From: Candidatus Erabacter solicola
GTDB lineage: Bacteria; Vulcanimicrobiota; Vulcanimicrobiia; Vulcanimicrobiales; Vulcanimicrobiaceae
Direction: 5' to 3'
DNA length: 36,349 bases
Assembly (NCBI GenBank): GCA_003136895.1
Contig: PLDY01000045.1
Location: 5,486 to 41,834, forward strand
The notes beneath the pieces were generated by a model. The model was not told where the DNA came from. It saw nothing but the letters and a program-made list of their open reading frames with translations, and searched no databases. Positions 7,598-14,360 of this stretch are shown here, piece after piece; the first letter of the stretch is position 1; every line of letters starts with the position of its first letter. The position numbers and the translations under genes were made by a program.

Positions 7598-7892
7598 ATC
7601 GACGCCTCTTCATCTGTACTTCGATCAATAGGCTTTTTGGGTAGCATTTCCGTTGGAAGAGTATGGCGACCTGCATCTACAGATGGCGCCTCTTGCCCGA
7701 TGCGCGTCTGCGGACTTCCTAAATTGCGTTATGCGCCTGGGCTAGTTTGGCGGTATGTACTACCAGTTGCAGATCTCGAAGGTGAAGCGTCCCGGCTCGA
7801 CAAGCCAGACACCGGGCATGCCGCTTCCTATGCCACGATCGTGATCCGTGGTACCATGAGCGGACCTCCGCTTACGAAAGGCAGCACACAAC
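7598..7892. other. Divergent intergenic region, 295 bp
   Basis: This is one of the longest gene-free stretches. It separates the S9A peptidase gene (minus strand) from the small membrane protein gene (plus strand), so it should hold both promoters. I see a 12-bp palindrome CATCTACAGATG at 7674-7685. A further CATCTGT at 7611-7617 is inverted relative to ACAGATG at 7679-7685. No convincing -35/-10 pair or small gene could be defined by eye. Confidence 0.5.
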
Positions 7893-8078
7893 TTGGAACA
7901 CTTCGTCGCGCAGATGCTCCATATCGGAGCCTGGGTTTTCGGAATTATTTTTCTGTTCGCGCTTATTGGTGTCTTCGCGGTCATCAGCTGGATCGTCAAT
8001 GCGTTCCGGAAAACGGAGGCTGCCATCGAGGGCGGCGTTCACAACGTTCAAGACAAACTTCACGGCCACGATTCGTAA
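7893..8078 (+). CDS. Small single-pass membrane protein, unknown function
   Basis: The 61-residue product has one strongly hydrophobic segment (about residues 9-35, HIGAWVFGIIFLFALIGVF). It is followed by a polar, charged tail of about 25 residues ending in KLHGHDS. The start is TTG at 7893 with an AAAGG Shine-Dalgarno about 11 nt upstream. Overlapping frames on both strands lack such a coherent layout. It converges with the retropepsin gene, with a 24-bp gap. No family is recognised; the shape resembles small membrane-bound accessory or stress proteins. Confidence 0.6.
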   Translation: MEHFVAQMLHIGAWVFGIIFLFALIGVFAVISWIVNAFRKTEAAIEGGVHNVQDKLHGHDS

Positions 8079-8102
8079 AGCTCCCGCTCGTACCCACGGA
8101 AA

Positions 8103-9704
8103 CTATCCCCAGCGCAGTCTGTAGCGCGCATTGGGCAAGAGATAGACTCTTGAACGGTGATAGTCTAGGTAGACGGTGAAATTTCTCAGCAAGTCTTGCC
8201 CCAGCAAGCCATCGAAATCTTCACCCTCGAACGAGCGGCCGTCGTCTTCGGTCGCATAGAACAGCCAGCGCGGGAACGAGAGCGATCCGACGCCCAAACT
8301 CGACGCCTGGACCGGATGAAACCGAATCTTGCCGCCGACACCCCAAATGTGCGACACGAACGGCGAACTCGCGGTGATCGCATCGCCGAGACCTTGATCC
8401 TTCGTGTCTTTGGGATGGGCCGCGACGAAATCCGAAAAGAGCATGCTGCGGTCGGCGCCGGTGTCGAGAATGAAATGCTCGCCCTTCGCTTCGCCGACGC
8501 GAGCTTCGAGAATCGGCACGTCGTCGTCGAGCTGGATCGGAAGTTCGATCGCTCCCACCGGCGGGGTGAAGCGCTCCACGTCGATCGCCTCGGCCGTTCC
8601 ACTTTCGTAATCGATCGCGACGACACAGCCGGCGATGAAGTCGAATCCCAGCAATCCGGCAATGGGCGTCTGCTCGTCGGCCCACGTCTGAAAGAGCGCC
8701 GTCTCCGCCTCGACGTTGGTCACCTTGATGCCGTTAAACGTCATCAGCGGAATGATCGCGTGACCGGCGACATACACTCCGGCCGTCGCCTCCGTCGATT
8801 TCCCAAACGTTTCGATCTTCAGCGCGTCGGCGACCGAGCGATCGAGTAGTATCCCCGACGCCCCGGAATCGAGTTGAAAATTGACCTTATGTCCACCCAT
8901 CTCGGCGGTGATGATGATCCGGTCGCCGATGATCTTTATCGGAAGCTTGACGCGCTCGGCCGGCATCGCGACGGGGTTGCGTGCATCGGGGGGGATTTGC
9001 AGCCGCGCATCGTCGACGGACTCGTTTGCCGAGTACGACTTCAATGTCCAATCTTCGTCATTGTACTGGCGTCCGTCGCTGACGCGAAAATGCCAGGGGC
9101 GCGTGACGCCGTCGGCGGTTCGGAAATCCTCGAACGTGGTAACGACGCGCTGGTCGTAGACCGCGCGCTCGCGCCGAACGAGCAAAAACGTCTTCTTGTC
9201 GTAGAAGCGATACTCGACCCGGCCGCCCGGCGGCGCGACCTTGACGACAAAGGCCTCCGGCGACGCCGCTTCACCGATCAGCGCAACGCCGTGCGTCACT
9301 CCATCGCTCGCCTCCGCCAGCGCTGCCACATTCCGGTCGTCGCGGTCGTGGATGCCGCCCTCGATGACCGTGTAGCCGCTGTACCCTTGGTGCCAGCTGC
9401 GTCCTTTGTAGCGTCCGGATGCCGAATGGAGTCTCGCGTAGGTGCGGTCGTACCGGTACTCGTCGCCCGCATCGAGATCGGTCTCCGTTCCCGAGATCTC
9501 GCCGTCCCGAAAATCCCACGCTTCTAGCGTCGCGCGCGCCTCGGCTCGCAACGTTCCGCGCGCGCTCTTCGCCTGAAGCAGAACGTGGTCGAGGGTTTCG
9601 GTCGTGGGTGAAACGGCCGGCGCCGACGACGGATCGCTTTTAGCCTCCGACGCACTCGCCGCTAAGAAACACGCAGCGGCGATGCCCGCAAGACAGTGCC
9701 GCAT
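8103..9704 (-). CDS. Exported retropepsin-like aspartic protease with two DxG motifs
   Basis: The 533-residue product has a signal peptide (about 1-22). Residues about 35-235 form a domain that looks like a LolA/LppX-type beta sheet, with alternating charged beta strands and the ending TRPWHFRVSD. Two retropepsin-like domains follow. The first has D279 in FQLDSGASGILLD and a flap/FDF region near GLLGFDFI. The second has D414 in FILDTGADRSML and ends with DGLLGQDLLRNFTVYLDY. Both catalytic D-S/T-G triplets are intact, so a single-chain enzyme that pairs its own lobes is plausible. The ATG at 9704 overlaps the stop of the upstream paralogue (TGATG). An open frame continues further upstream but lies in that gene. 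It is probably periplasmic or surface-exposed, with unknown substrate. Confidence 0.88.
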   Translation of the reverse strand: MRHCLAGIAAACFLAASASEAKSDPSSAPAVSPTTETLDHVLLQAKSARGTLRAEARATLEAWDFRDGEISGTETDLDAGDEYRYDRTYARLHSASGRYKGRSWHQGYSGYTVIEGGIHDRDDRNVAALAEASDGVTHGVALIGEAASPEAFVVKVAPPGGRVEYRFYDKKTFLLVRRERAVYDQRVVTTFEDFRTADGVTRPWHFRVSDGRQYNDEDWTLKSYSANESVDDARLQIPPDARNPVAMPAERVKLPIKIIGDRIIITAEMGGHKVNFQLDSGASGILLDRSVADALKIETFGKSTEATAGVYVAGHAIIPLMTFNGIKVTNVEAETALFQTWADEQTPIAGLLGFDFIAGCVVAIDYESGTAEAIDVERFTPPVGAIELPIQLDDDVPILEARVGEAKGEHFILDTGADRSMLFSDFVAAHPKDTKDQGLGDAITASSPFVSHIWGVGGKIRFHPVQASSLGVGSLSFPRWLFYATEDDGRSFEGEDFDGLLGQDLLRNFTVYLDYHRSRVYLLPNARYRLRWG

Positions 9705-11350
9705 CACGTCTTCGGCATAACCTTGAAACGCTGCGAGAAGTGCGCGTTCGGTTTGAGGAACATGCGGTGATTGGCATAGTCGAGGTACATGTCGAAGTAC
9801 CACAGCATATCGAAACCGACGATTGCGTCCACATCGTGATCGTAGGGTGAGTCGTCGTTCGTGGCGACTACGGGCAACTTCACGAAATGCGCGGTCGAGA
9901 AGCGAAAATCCGGAACCTCGCTCAACCAAACCGCGAGCTCGCGCCCATACGTCGCGGAATCCGCAAACGGGACAACGGCCTTGCGCCGCGATTTTCCGGC
10001 GCTGTCCGGAACGGCGTCGGGGTGCTGATCGGTGAACGGCGCCATGATGAACGAGACTGGAAAACGGCAATCGATCAACATGTTACTCGCGTCGTGACCC
10101 CCGATCGAGCCGCTCGTGAACGGCAGGCCGTCGTCTATCGTCAGCGGGACGATGTATGCTCCCTTCAGGAGGTCATCCGTCAGCGCATTCTCCATCAGAA
10201 CTTCGGTCCGGCCGTTCACAAAGTCGATCTTGAAGACGCCGCTCTGCAGAAAGTCCGTGCCGAGCAATCCGACGATCTTCGTACCGTAATCCGCCATGTA
10301 GTTGAAGCTCACCGCGCGCAGCGCTACGTGATGGAGCACCACGGATTCTCCGACGCGCGCCTCAGGAATCTCCGTATCGTACCCAACGTGAGCACCCGTC
10401 TTTGTTTGGATCGTTTGCCCGAAGGTCGGCAGGTTGAGTTCGCGCGCTACGTCGCGATCGATGATCGAGACCGGCGCGCCGGTGGAGAGTTCGAAGTCGA
10501 GCCCGCGCCCGTTGACGGTGAGGCGAACGACGACCGTTTCGTTCGTGACCCGGCCCGCGACAATGCCGGGTTTATCAAAGACGCCCGGATTGAACGCGCC
10601 GGCCGGCGCCGCAAAGATCCCGGCCTCGACCGGCTCCCCGAGCGTCAACGCCGTGCGCATGAAATCGTCTTCGAGTCCGAGTTCGGCGACCGAATCGCGC
10701 ACGTGCCAGGGCTCCGTGTAGCCGTTTGTCGTCCGATAGTCCTCGTAGTAAGCGACGAGCCGGCGGCCGGCCACGCTCGCCTCGGTGCGGACGATCAAAC
10801 CGGATTCCTTGTCATACAGAATCCATTCGGGATGCTTTGCGCCTGAAAGGCGCACTTCGACAACGTAGGCGGGCTTCGGAAGCGCGATCTCACCCAAGAG
10901 CTTCGCATCGTTCTTGGGGTCGGCTGCGTCTTCTACGACGCGAAACATTGCGAAGCTCTCGTCGTCCGTGGTCGTCATCAGATAGACGTTGCCGTTGGGG
11001 ACCTTGTGCCAGCGGCGTCCTTCGAATTGTCCGTATTCCTCGCCGAACGGGCCGTGCTGGATGTGTGAGACGTAATCGAGACCGCGCCGAAAGAGCGTCT
11101 CGCTTCCGGCAAAACCGAGATCGTTCCGGGACCAGACCTCGCGGCGCGATTCCTGCAACCCGGGATGACGGCCGATCGCACTCTCGTGCTGTTTAAGGAC
11201 AGCTGCCAGTGTGGCAGCCGTCGCACTGATTCCGGTGGGAGGCGCGTCGAGGGCCTTCTCTTTTTCCGCCTTATCGTCACGCGCCGAAGCCGGCCCGGCG
11301 GTTACGATCAAGAGCAGTCCGACGAAAAATGCCAAAAACGAGCGTTTCAT
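9704..11350 (-). CDS. Exported retropepsin-like pseudoprotease, paralogue of the downstream gene
   Basis: The 548-residue product has the same layout as the next gene: signal peptide (about 1-23), an N-terminal domain ending TEPWHVRDS, then two retropepsin-like lobes (GLLGTDFLQSGVFKIDF and VGFDMLWYFDMYLDY). The active-site motifs are altered. The first lobe reads ELSTGAPVSIID, with S289 in place of the catalytic Asp. The second reads LIDCRFPVSFI, keeping D427 but losing the T/S-G. It is therefore probably inactive as a protease, and may bind peptides or regulate its partner. The start at ATG 11350 has a GAGG 12 nt upstream; a TTG four codons earlier is possible. The stop overlaps the start of the active paralogue, implying coupled translation. 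Confidence 0.85.
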   Translation of the reverse strand: MKRSFLAFFVGLLLIVTAGPASARDDKAEKEKALDAPPTGISATAATLAAVLKQHESAIGRHPGLQESRREVWSRNDLGFAGSETLFRRGLDYVSHIQHGPFGEEYGQFEGRRWHKVPNGNVYLMTTTDDESFAMFRVVEDAADPKNDAKLLGEIALPKPAYVVEVRLSGAKHPEWILYDKESGLIVRTEASVAGRRLVAYYEDYRTTNGYTEPWHVRDSVAELGLEDDFMRTALTLGEPVEAGIFAAPAGAFNPGVFDKPGIVAGRVTNETVVVRLTVNGRGLDFELSTGAPVSIIDRDVARELNLPTFGQTIQTKTGAHVGYDTEIPEARVGESVVLHHVALRAVSFNYMADYGTKIVGLLGTDFLQSGVFKIDFVNGRTEVLMENALTDDLLKGAYIVPLTIDDGLPFTSGSIGGHDASNMLIDCRFPVSFIMAPFTDQHPDAVPDSAGKSRRKAVVPFADSATYGRELAVWLSEVPDFRFSTAHFVKLPVVATNDDSPYDHDVDAIVGFDMLWYFDMYLDYANHRMFLKPNAHFSQRFKVMPKT

Positions 11351-11398
11351 AATAAACGGCAACCTCGTAGCTAGTCGGATGTTTCTAGTCCTGTTCGC

Positions 11399-11415
11399 CC
11401 GGCCTAGACGGCCGG
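11399..11415. repeat. Perfect 6-bp inverted repeat (CCGGCC / GGCCGG)
   Basis: CCGGCC at 11399-11404 and GGCCGG at 11410-11415 are separated by TAGAC. The repeat lies between the HD-domain gene and the pseudoprotease gene, both on the minus strand. No T-run follows on the minus strand, so it is at best a weak hairpin or an operator-like site. Confidence 0.3.
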
Positions 11416-11507
11416 ACCTCTTTGCAATTCAACCTTCCGCTGACCGCCGGATCGACTTCGAACTTCGGGGTCTCTGTCACGGCGGCGCGCTCGCTTAACG
11501 GCGGTTC

Positions 11508-12365
11508 CTACAAAAAGCGCGTCGGCTGATTGATCGTACGCCAGATGTGGGCCGAGGGGCTCGCATCGAAGCCGAGGCCCTCTTCCGGTTGACGAAAGTT
11601 TCGCGCGACGATATCGGTGAACGTTTCCAGACGCACGACGGCGTCGGGGTCGAACGAATAGATGTCGTTCACCGTGATCATACGGCTGGTCAGATACCAA
11701 GGGTGGTTGCGCGCGTACGCATACGCGGCGGCGATATGCGGTTCGGGTTCGAAAGCGTCGCCGAAAAAGCGAACGTACGTCTCGGGGTAGCTGTAACCAG
11801 CCGCTTCGTCGGCGTAGAAACGCAACGCCTGGTGATAGCGGATCGCCCAGCTCACTTCTTCATCAACATACGGCTCGACGAGTTGGGCCGCCCAGTACCC
11901 GTGATCGGCGCGAATGAAACCGATAACGCTGATATCGTGCAGAAGGCACGCTAGCACGATCTTCTCGGGTTGTCCCGCTTTGAGCGCGTGCGTCGCGCTT
12001 TGCAGAACGTGGGCGGCCGGCCCGAAGCGGTACCGGAAAAAGTCGAGCAGCGTGGGACGCTTGGGCATCGGCGGCAGCCGCGGGTCGCTGCCCATCAAGT
12101 AGCGTTGCCCGAGCCGTCGCAACTGCGGTGTACGGTAACCCGTCGGATCGTCTTCGCCCGACGTGAACACATTTGACTTGACGGCGAGCGCATCCAATTC
12201 ATCGCTGAGACGCATCTCGAGCGCGTCGGCGCGCTCCGAGATACTCAAGCCAGTCTGATCGGAGGGTGACACGAAAATCGGCTTCGGCGGGGAGTTCCCG
12301 GCCGCCTCGAACTCGATGTGATCGGCGAAGGGATAGCCCGACCGCGACCGTATCGTGAGCGGCAT
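11508..12365 (-). CDS. HD-domain protein of unknown substrate
   Basis: The 285-residue product has an HD-superfamily core: H119 and/or H126 (AAHVLQSATHALKAG), the H143-D144 pair in LLHDISVIGF, H155 in ADHGYWAAQLVEPY and H178 in RYHQALRFY. These are placed to bind one or two metals. The C-terminal half has a very characteristic stretch (ARNHPWYLTSRMITVNDIY and QPEEGLGFD). It recalls a conserved family of uncharacterised HD proteins related to PhnZ/MIOX-type oxygenases; that relation is from memory and inference. Phosphohydrolase activity is the alternative. No signal peptide is present. The annotated ATG is preceded by no clear Shine-Dalgarno and faces the start of the divergent membrane-protein gene, so the true start may be internal (for example near MRLSDELDALAV). 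Confidence 0.8.
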   Translation of the reverse strand: MPLTIRSRSGYPFADHIEFEAAGNSPPKPIFVSPSDQTGLSISERADALEMRLSDELDALAVKSNVFTSGEDDPTGYRTPQLRRLGQRYLMGSDPRLPPMPKRPTLLDFFRYRFGPAAHVLQSATHALKAGQPEKIVLACLLHDISVIGFIRADHGYWAAQLVEPYVDEEVSWAIRYHQALRFYADEAAGYSYPETYVRFFGDAFEPEPHIAAAYAYARNHPWYLTSRMITVNDIYSFDPDAVVRLETFTDIVARNFRQPEEGLGFDASPSAHIWRTINQPTRFL

Positions 12366-12648
12366 GGCAATGGGACTGCTGTACCTCTTCCTGGCGATCT
12401 GGATCGTCAGCTATGCGATGAAACGCAAGCAGTGGTCCTGGCCCGCCTTCGGCTGGATACTGTTGCTGGCAGTCATCGTAGGCGGCGCGGCCATCGGCGC
12501 CGGCCTGATGGTGGTCGACCGCGTCGGTCCCGGAAACGACGGCGTAAGCTTGGGTGTATTTTTCGGATTGATCGCCGCGGCCGTGCTGATCATCACATTC
12601 CTCGCGATCAAGATCGAACGGCACTACATCAAGCCGCCGTACCTTTAG
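12364..12648 (+). CDS. Small membrane protein with about three transmembrane segments
   Basis: The 94-residue product contains three hydrophobic stretches: MGLLYLFLAIWIVSYAM, a central WILLLAVIVGGAAIGAGLMV, and GVFFGLIAAAVLIITFLA. A short basic tail (IERHYIKPPYL) follows. No family is recognised. Three starts are possible: GTG 12355, ATG 12364 and ATG 12370. The last has the best-spaced purine-rich stretch (GAGCGG, 7 nt). The ATG at 12364 shares the palindromic CATG with the start codon of the divergent HD gene, so one of the two starts is probably mis-assigned. Confidence 0.65.
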   Translation: MAMGLLYLFLAIWIVSYAMKRKQWSWPAFGWILLLAVIVGGAAIGAGLMVVDRVGPGNDGVSLGVFFGLIAAAVLIITFLAIKIERHYIKPPYL

Positions 12649-12721
12649 TGCGGTTTCGGCATCGCCCGGTTGACCGTAGGGTGCAAGAGGCCGGAACTCG
12701 CAAACGGCACGCATACCCAAT

Positions 12722-14161
12722 TTGAATCCGTCGAATAGGTCGGGCTGGTCAAGGCACAAGCCCAGTCGCAATGCGGTTCTTGCCATTATGCTGTCGGTCG
12801 GGGTTGCCACTCCGATAGCCTGCCATAGGGACGGTACGTCGGCGCAAGAACGTGGCGAACGATCCTATCGTTTGCCAGCGATACGATTGTCCTCCGCCAG
12901 CGTGCTCCGCCAAGCCAGCTCGCCGATTTGGTCGCGCGAGGCAGACCCCCCGGAAAATCTGGCGCCTCCGCAGAGCAGTGCGAGCTTGCTCGCTTTCGGC
13001 AAGGGCATTATCGTCTTCTCGTCGCGCAGAGTCGTCTCGGGCTTTAGCGAGGCCACCGGCAGGCTTATCTGGCGTGCCGGGCGAGGCGCGATTCCCGTCT
13101 ATGCTGGGGGAATCTTCGCTTATTCAAGCTCGGACGGGAGCGTACACGGCGTCAATCCATTGACCGGCGTAACGCGGTGGAGTTTCACGTTTCCGCCAAG
13201 CACCCGCCACCCTTCAGGAGAGTTCTCACACATTCTTTGGTCAACGGGAACGACGTTCCTCATTTCCCGCGCCTTCAGAGAAAAGGCGCAGGATGTGATT
13301 GGGGAGACAAATAGTTACGGCGAACTTTCAGCAACTGGGAAGCTGGACTGGACAGCCCCATTAAGTGGTTACGCCATGACACCGATTATCGCGGGACCGT
13401 ACGCGATTCAGGCGTTCATCCCACACATGGACAGCTTCGTTTATTCTCTGCGACTGGGCGCGCACGGTGGTTTCTCTTCGAACCTGGGGCAAGCGGACGA
13501 GATTAATGACGTCCAACCACCGCTGGCTATTTTGTCCGGCGGAGCAAGATATGGCACGGAGCCTCAAGACAGGGTTCTTACGTTCGAGATTCATGCGGCT
13601 GACCTGCGGAGCGGAAAGGTTGATTGGAAATATTTATATGCACCGGACTACAATGAGAATTACGCCAGGTTCTACACGAAGAACTTAAAGGATTTGTGCA
13701 CCGGGGAATGCGGTTGGCGCTCGATTGGGATTGAAGGCAACGCGGTCTATGTCGCCGTTTACGGCGTACGGGTCTATCGCTATGGACTCAGTCTTGGTAA
13801 TTCGCAACATCCGCTCCTCGTTTCTGAGGACGGAAGGTATATTGGAGGCCCCTATCACGGCGCAATCTATGTCGCTCGCGGAGACGGTATATGGATGATT
13901 CGGCCACGCGAGCATTCGATCGAATCGATGCGCATTGCTCAGTCGTCTTCGTCCTTCAGCGCGATCGCAATCATCGGGAAAACGGCGTACGTCGGCTTCG
14001 CTGACGGCCTCTTAAGGGGCGTCGACGTGGACGACGGGCACACTGTTCTGGATGCCAAGACCTGCCCTGCCACTCGCATATCGGTCAGTTCGACCAGAGT
14101 GTATGCTGTTTGCGCTCTCGCCAAGAACCACTGGCGCGTGGTCGCGTTTTCACGGCGCTAG
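12722..14161 (+). CDS. Exported PQQ-type beta-propeller protein, lower GC
   Basis: The 479-residue product starts at TTG 12722. It has a basic n-region (KPSRN), a hydrophobic segment (about 19-34) and a cysteine at about 35 in ATPIACHRD, giving a signal peptide or weak lipobox. The rest shows repeated propeller-blade patterns such as ATGRLIWRAG, NPLTGVTRWSF, ATGKLDWTAP, RSGKVDWKYLY and VDVDDGHTVLD. These are typical of PQQ/BamB-like repeats, so a 7-8-bladed propeller binding protein or polysaccharide partners is likely. Codon choice and base composition (for example AT-rich runs near 13625-13665) differ visibly from neighbours, suggesting horizontal acquisition. No Shine-Dalgarno precedes the TTG; an ATG at 12788 is an alternative start. 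Confidence 0.75.
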   Translation: MNPSNRSGWSRHKPSRNAVLAIMLSVGVATPIACHRDGTSAQERGERSYRLPAIRLSSASVLRQASSPIWSREADPPENLAPPQSSASLLAFGKGIIVFSSRRVVSGFSEATGRLIWRAGRGAIPVYAGGIFAYSSSDGSVHGVNPLTGVTRWSFTFPPSTRHPSGEFSHILWSTGTTFLISRAFREKAQDVIGETNSYGELSATGKLDWTAPLSGYAMTPIIAGPYAIQAFIPHMDSFVYSLRLGAHGGFSSNLGQADEINDVQPPLAILSGGARYGTEPQDRVLTFEIHAADLRSGKVDWKYLYAPDYNENYARFYTKNLKDLCTGECGWRSIGIEGNAVYVAVYGVRVYRYGLSLGNSQHPLLVSEDGRYIGGPYHGAIYVARGDGIWMIRPREHSIESMRIAQSSSSFSAIAIIGKTAYVGFADGLLRGVDVDDGHTVLDAKTCPATRISVSSTRVYAVCALAKNHWRVVAFSRR

Positions 14162-14231
14162 CGTCTCGAGGCTCGGCTACAATCGCAAATGTTAGAGAAT
14201 GTCGGTCTGCAAACGGGGCAATGAACCGATG

Positions 14232-14257
14232 GCTGGAACCTACCGGGAGGCTCCAGC
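14232..14257 (+). promoter_or_regulatory. Stem-loop upstream of the leader ORF
   Basis: GCTGGAACCT (14232-14241) pairs with AGGCTCCAGC (14248-14257) with one mismatch around a six-base loop. It lies 40 nt before the leader ORF ATG at 14298. A TACAAT hexamer at 14178-14183 could be a -10 element but lacks a matching -35 at 17 bp. A role in regulating the TPP enzyme operon is possible but unproven. Confidence 0.3.
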
Positions 14258-14297
14258 GAAAACGTCTGCGCCGCTGTAGTACAGGAGATATTAGGCG

Positions 14298-14360
14298 ATG
14301 TCTTTGGCCAACAATTTGCGGGAAATCATGCCGGATATGCTGCGGACCCCTACTGGGTGA
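14298..14360 (+). CDS. 20-codon leader ORF overlapping the TPP enzyme start
   Basis: A short frame beginning MSLANNLREIMPD ends with TGA at 14358-14360. It overlaps the GTG start of the TPP enzyme by 4 nt (GTGA). An AGGAG Shine-Dalgarno at 14283-14287 lies 10 nt before its ATG. The GTG of the enzyme has no Shine-Dalgarno of its own, so re-initiation after the leader is the simplest route to the enzyme. The peptide is not a run of regulatory codons, so classical amino-acid attenuation is not supported. Its arrangement matches the other 4-nt couplings in this window. Confidence 0.5.
   Translation: MSLANNLREIMPDMLRTPTG

Noticed and set aside
7637-8179. 180-codon plus-strand frame across the small membrane protein region
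   Set aside because: Composition is unlike a protein, and the shorter frame at 7893 with a clean transmembrane segment and SD explains the coding signal better.
9705-10070. N-terminal extension of the active retropepsin gene
   Set aside because: The extension lies within the upstream paralogue in another frame. The signal peptide begins at the ATG at 9704.
11399-11415. Hairpin as intrinsic terminator of the HD gene
   Set aside because: It lies about 90 nt after the stop and is not followed by a U-run on the transcribed strand.
14298-14360. Leader ORF as a classical branched-chain amino-acid attenuator
   Set aside because: It has no cluster of Leu/Ile/Val control codons and no terminator hairpin with U-run between leader and enzyme gene.
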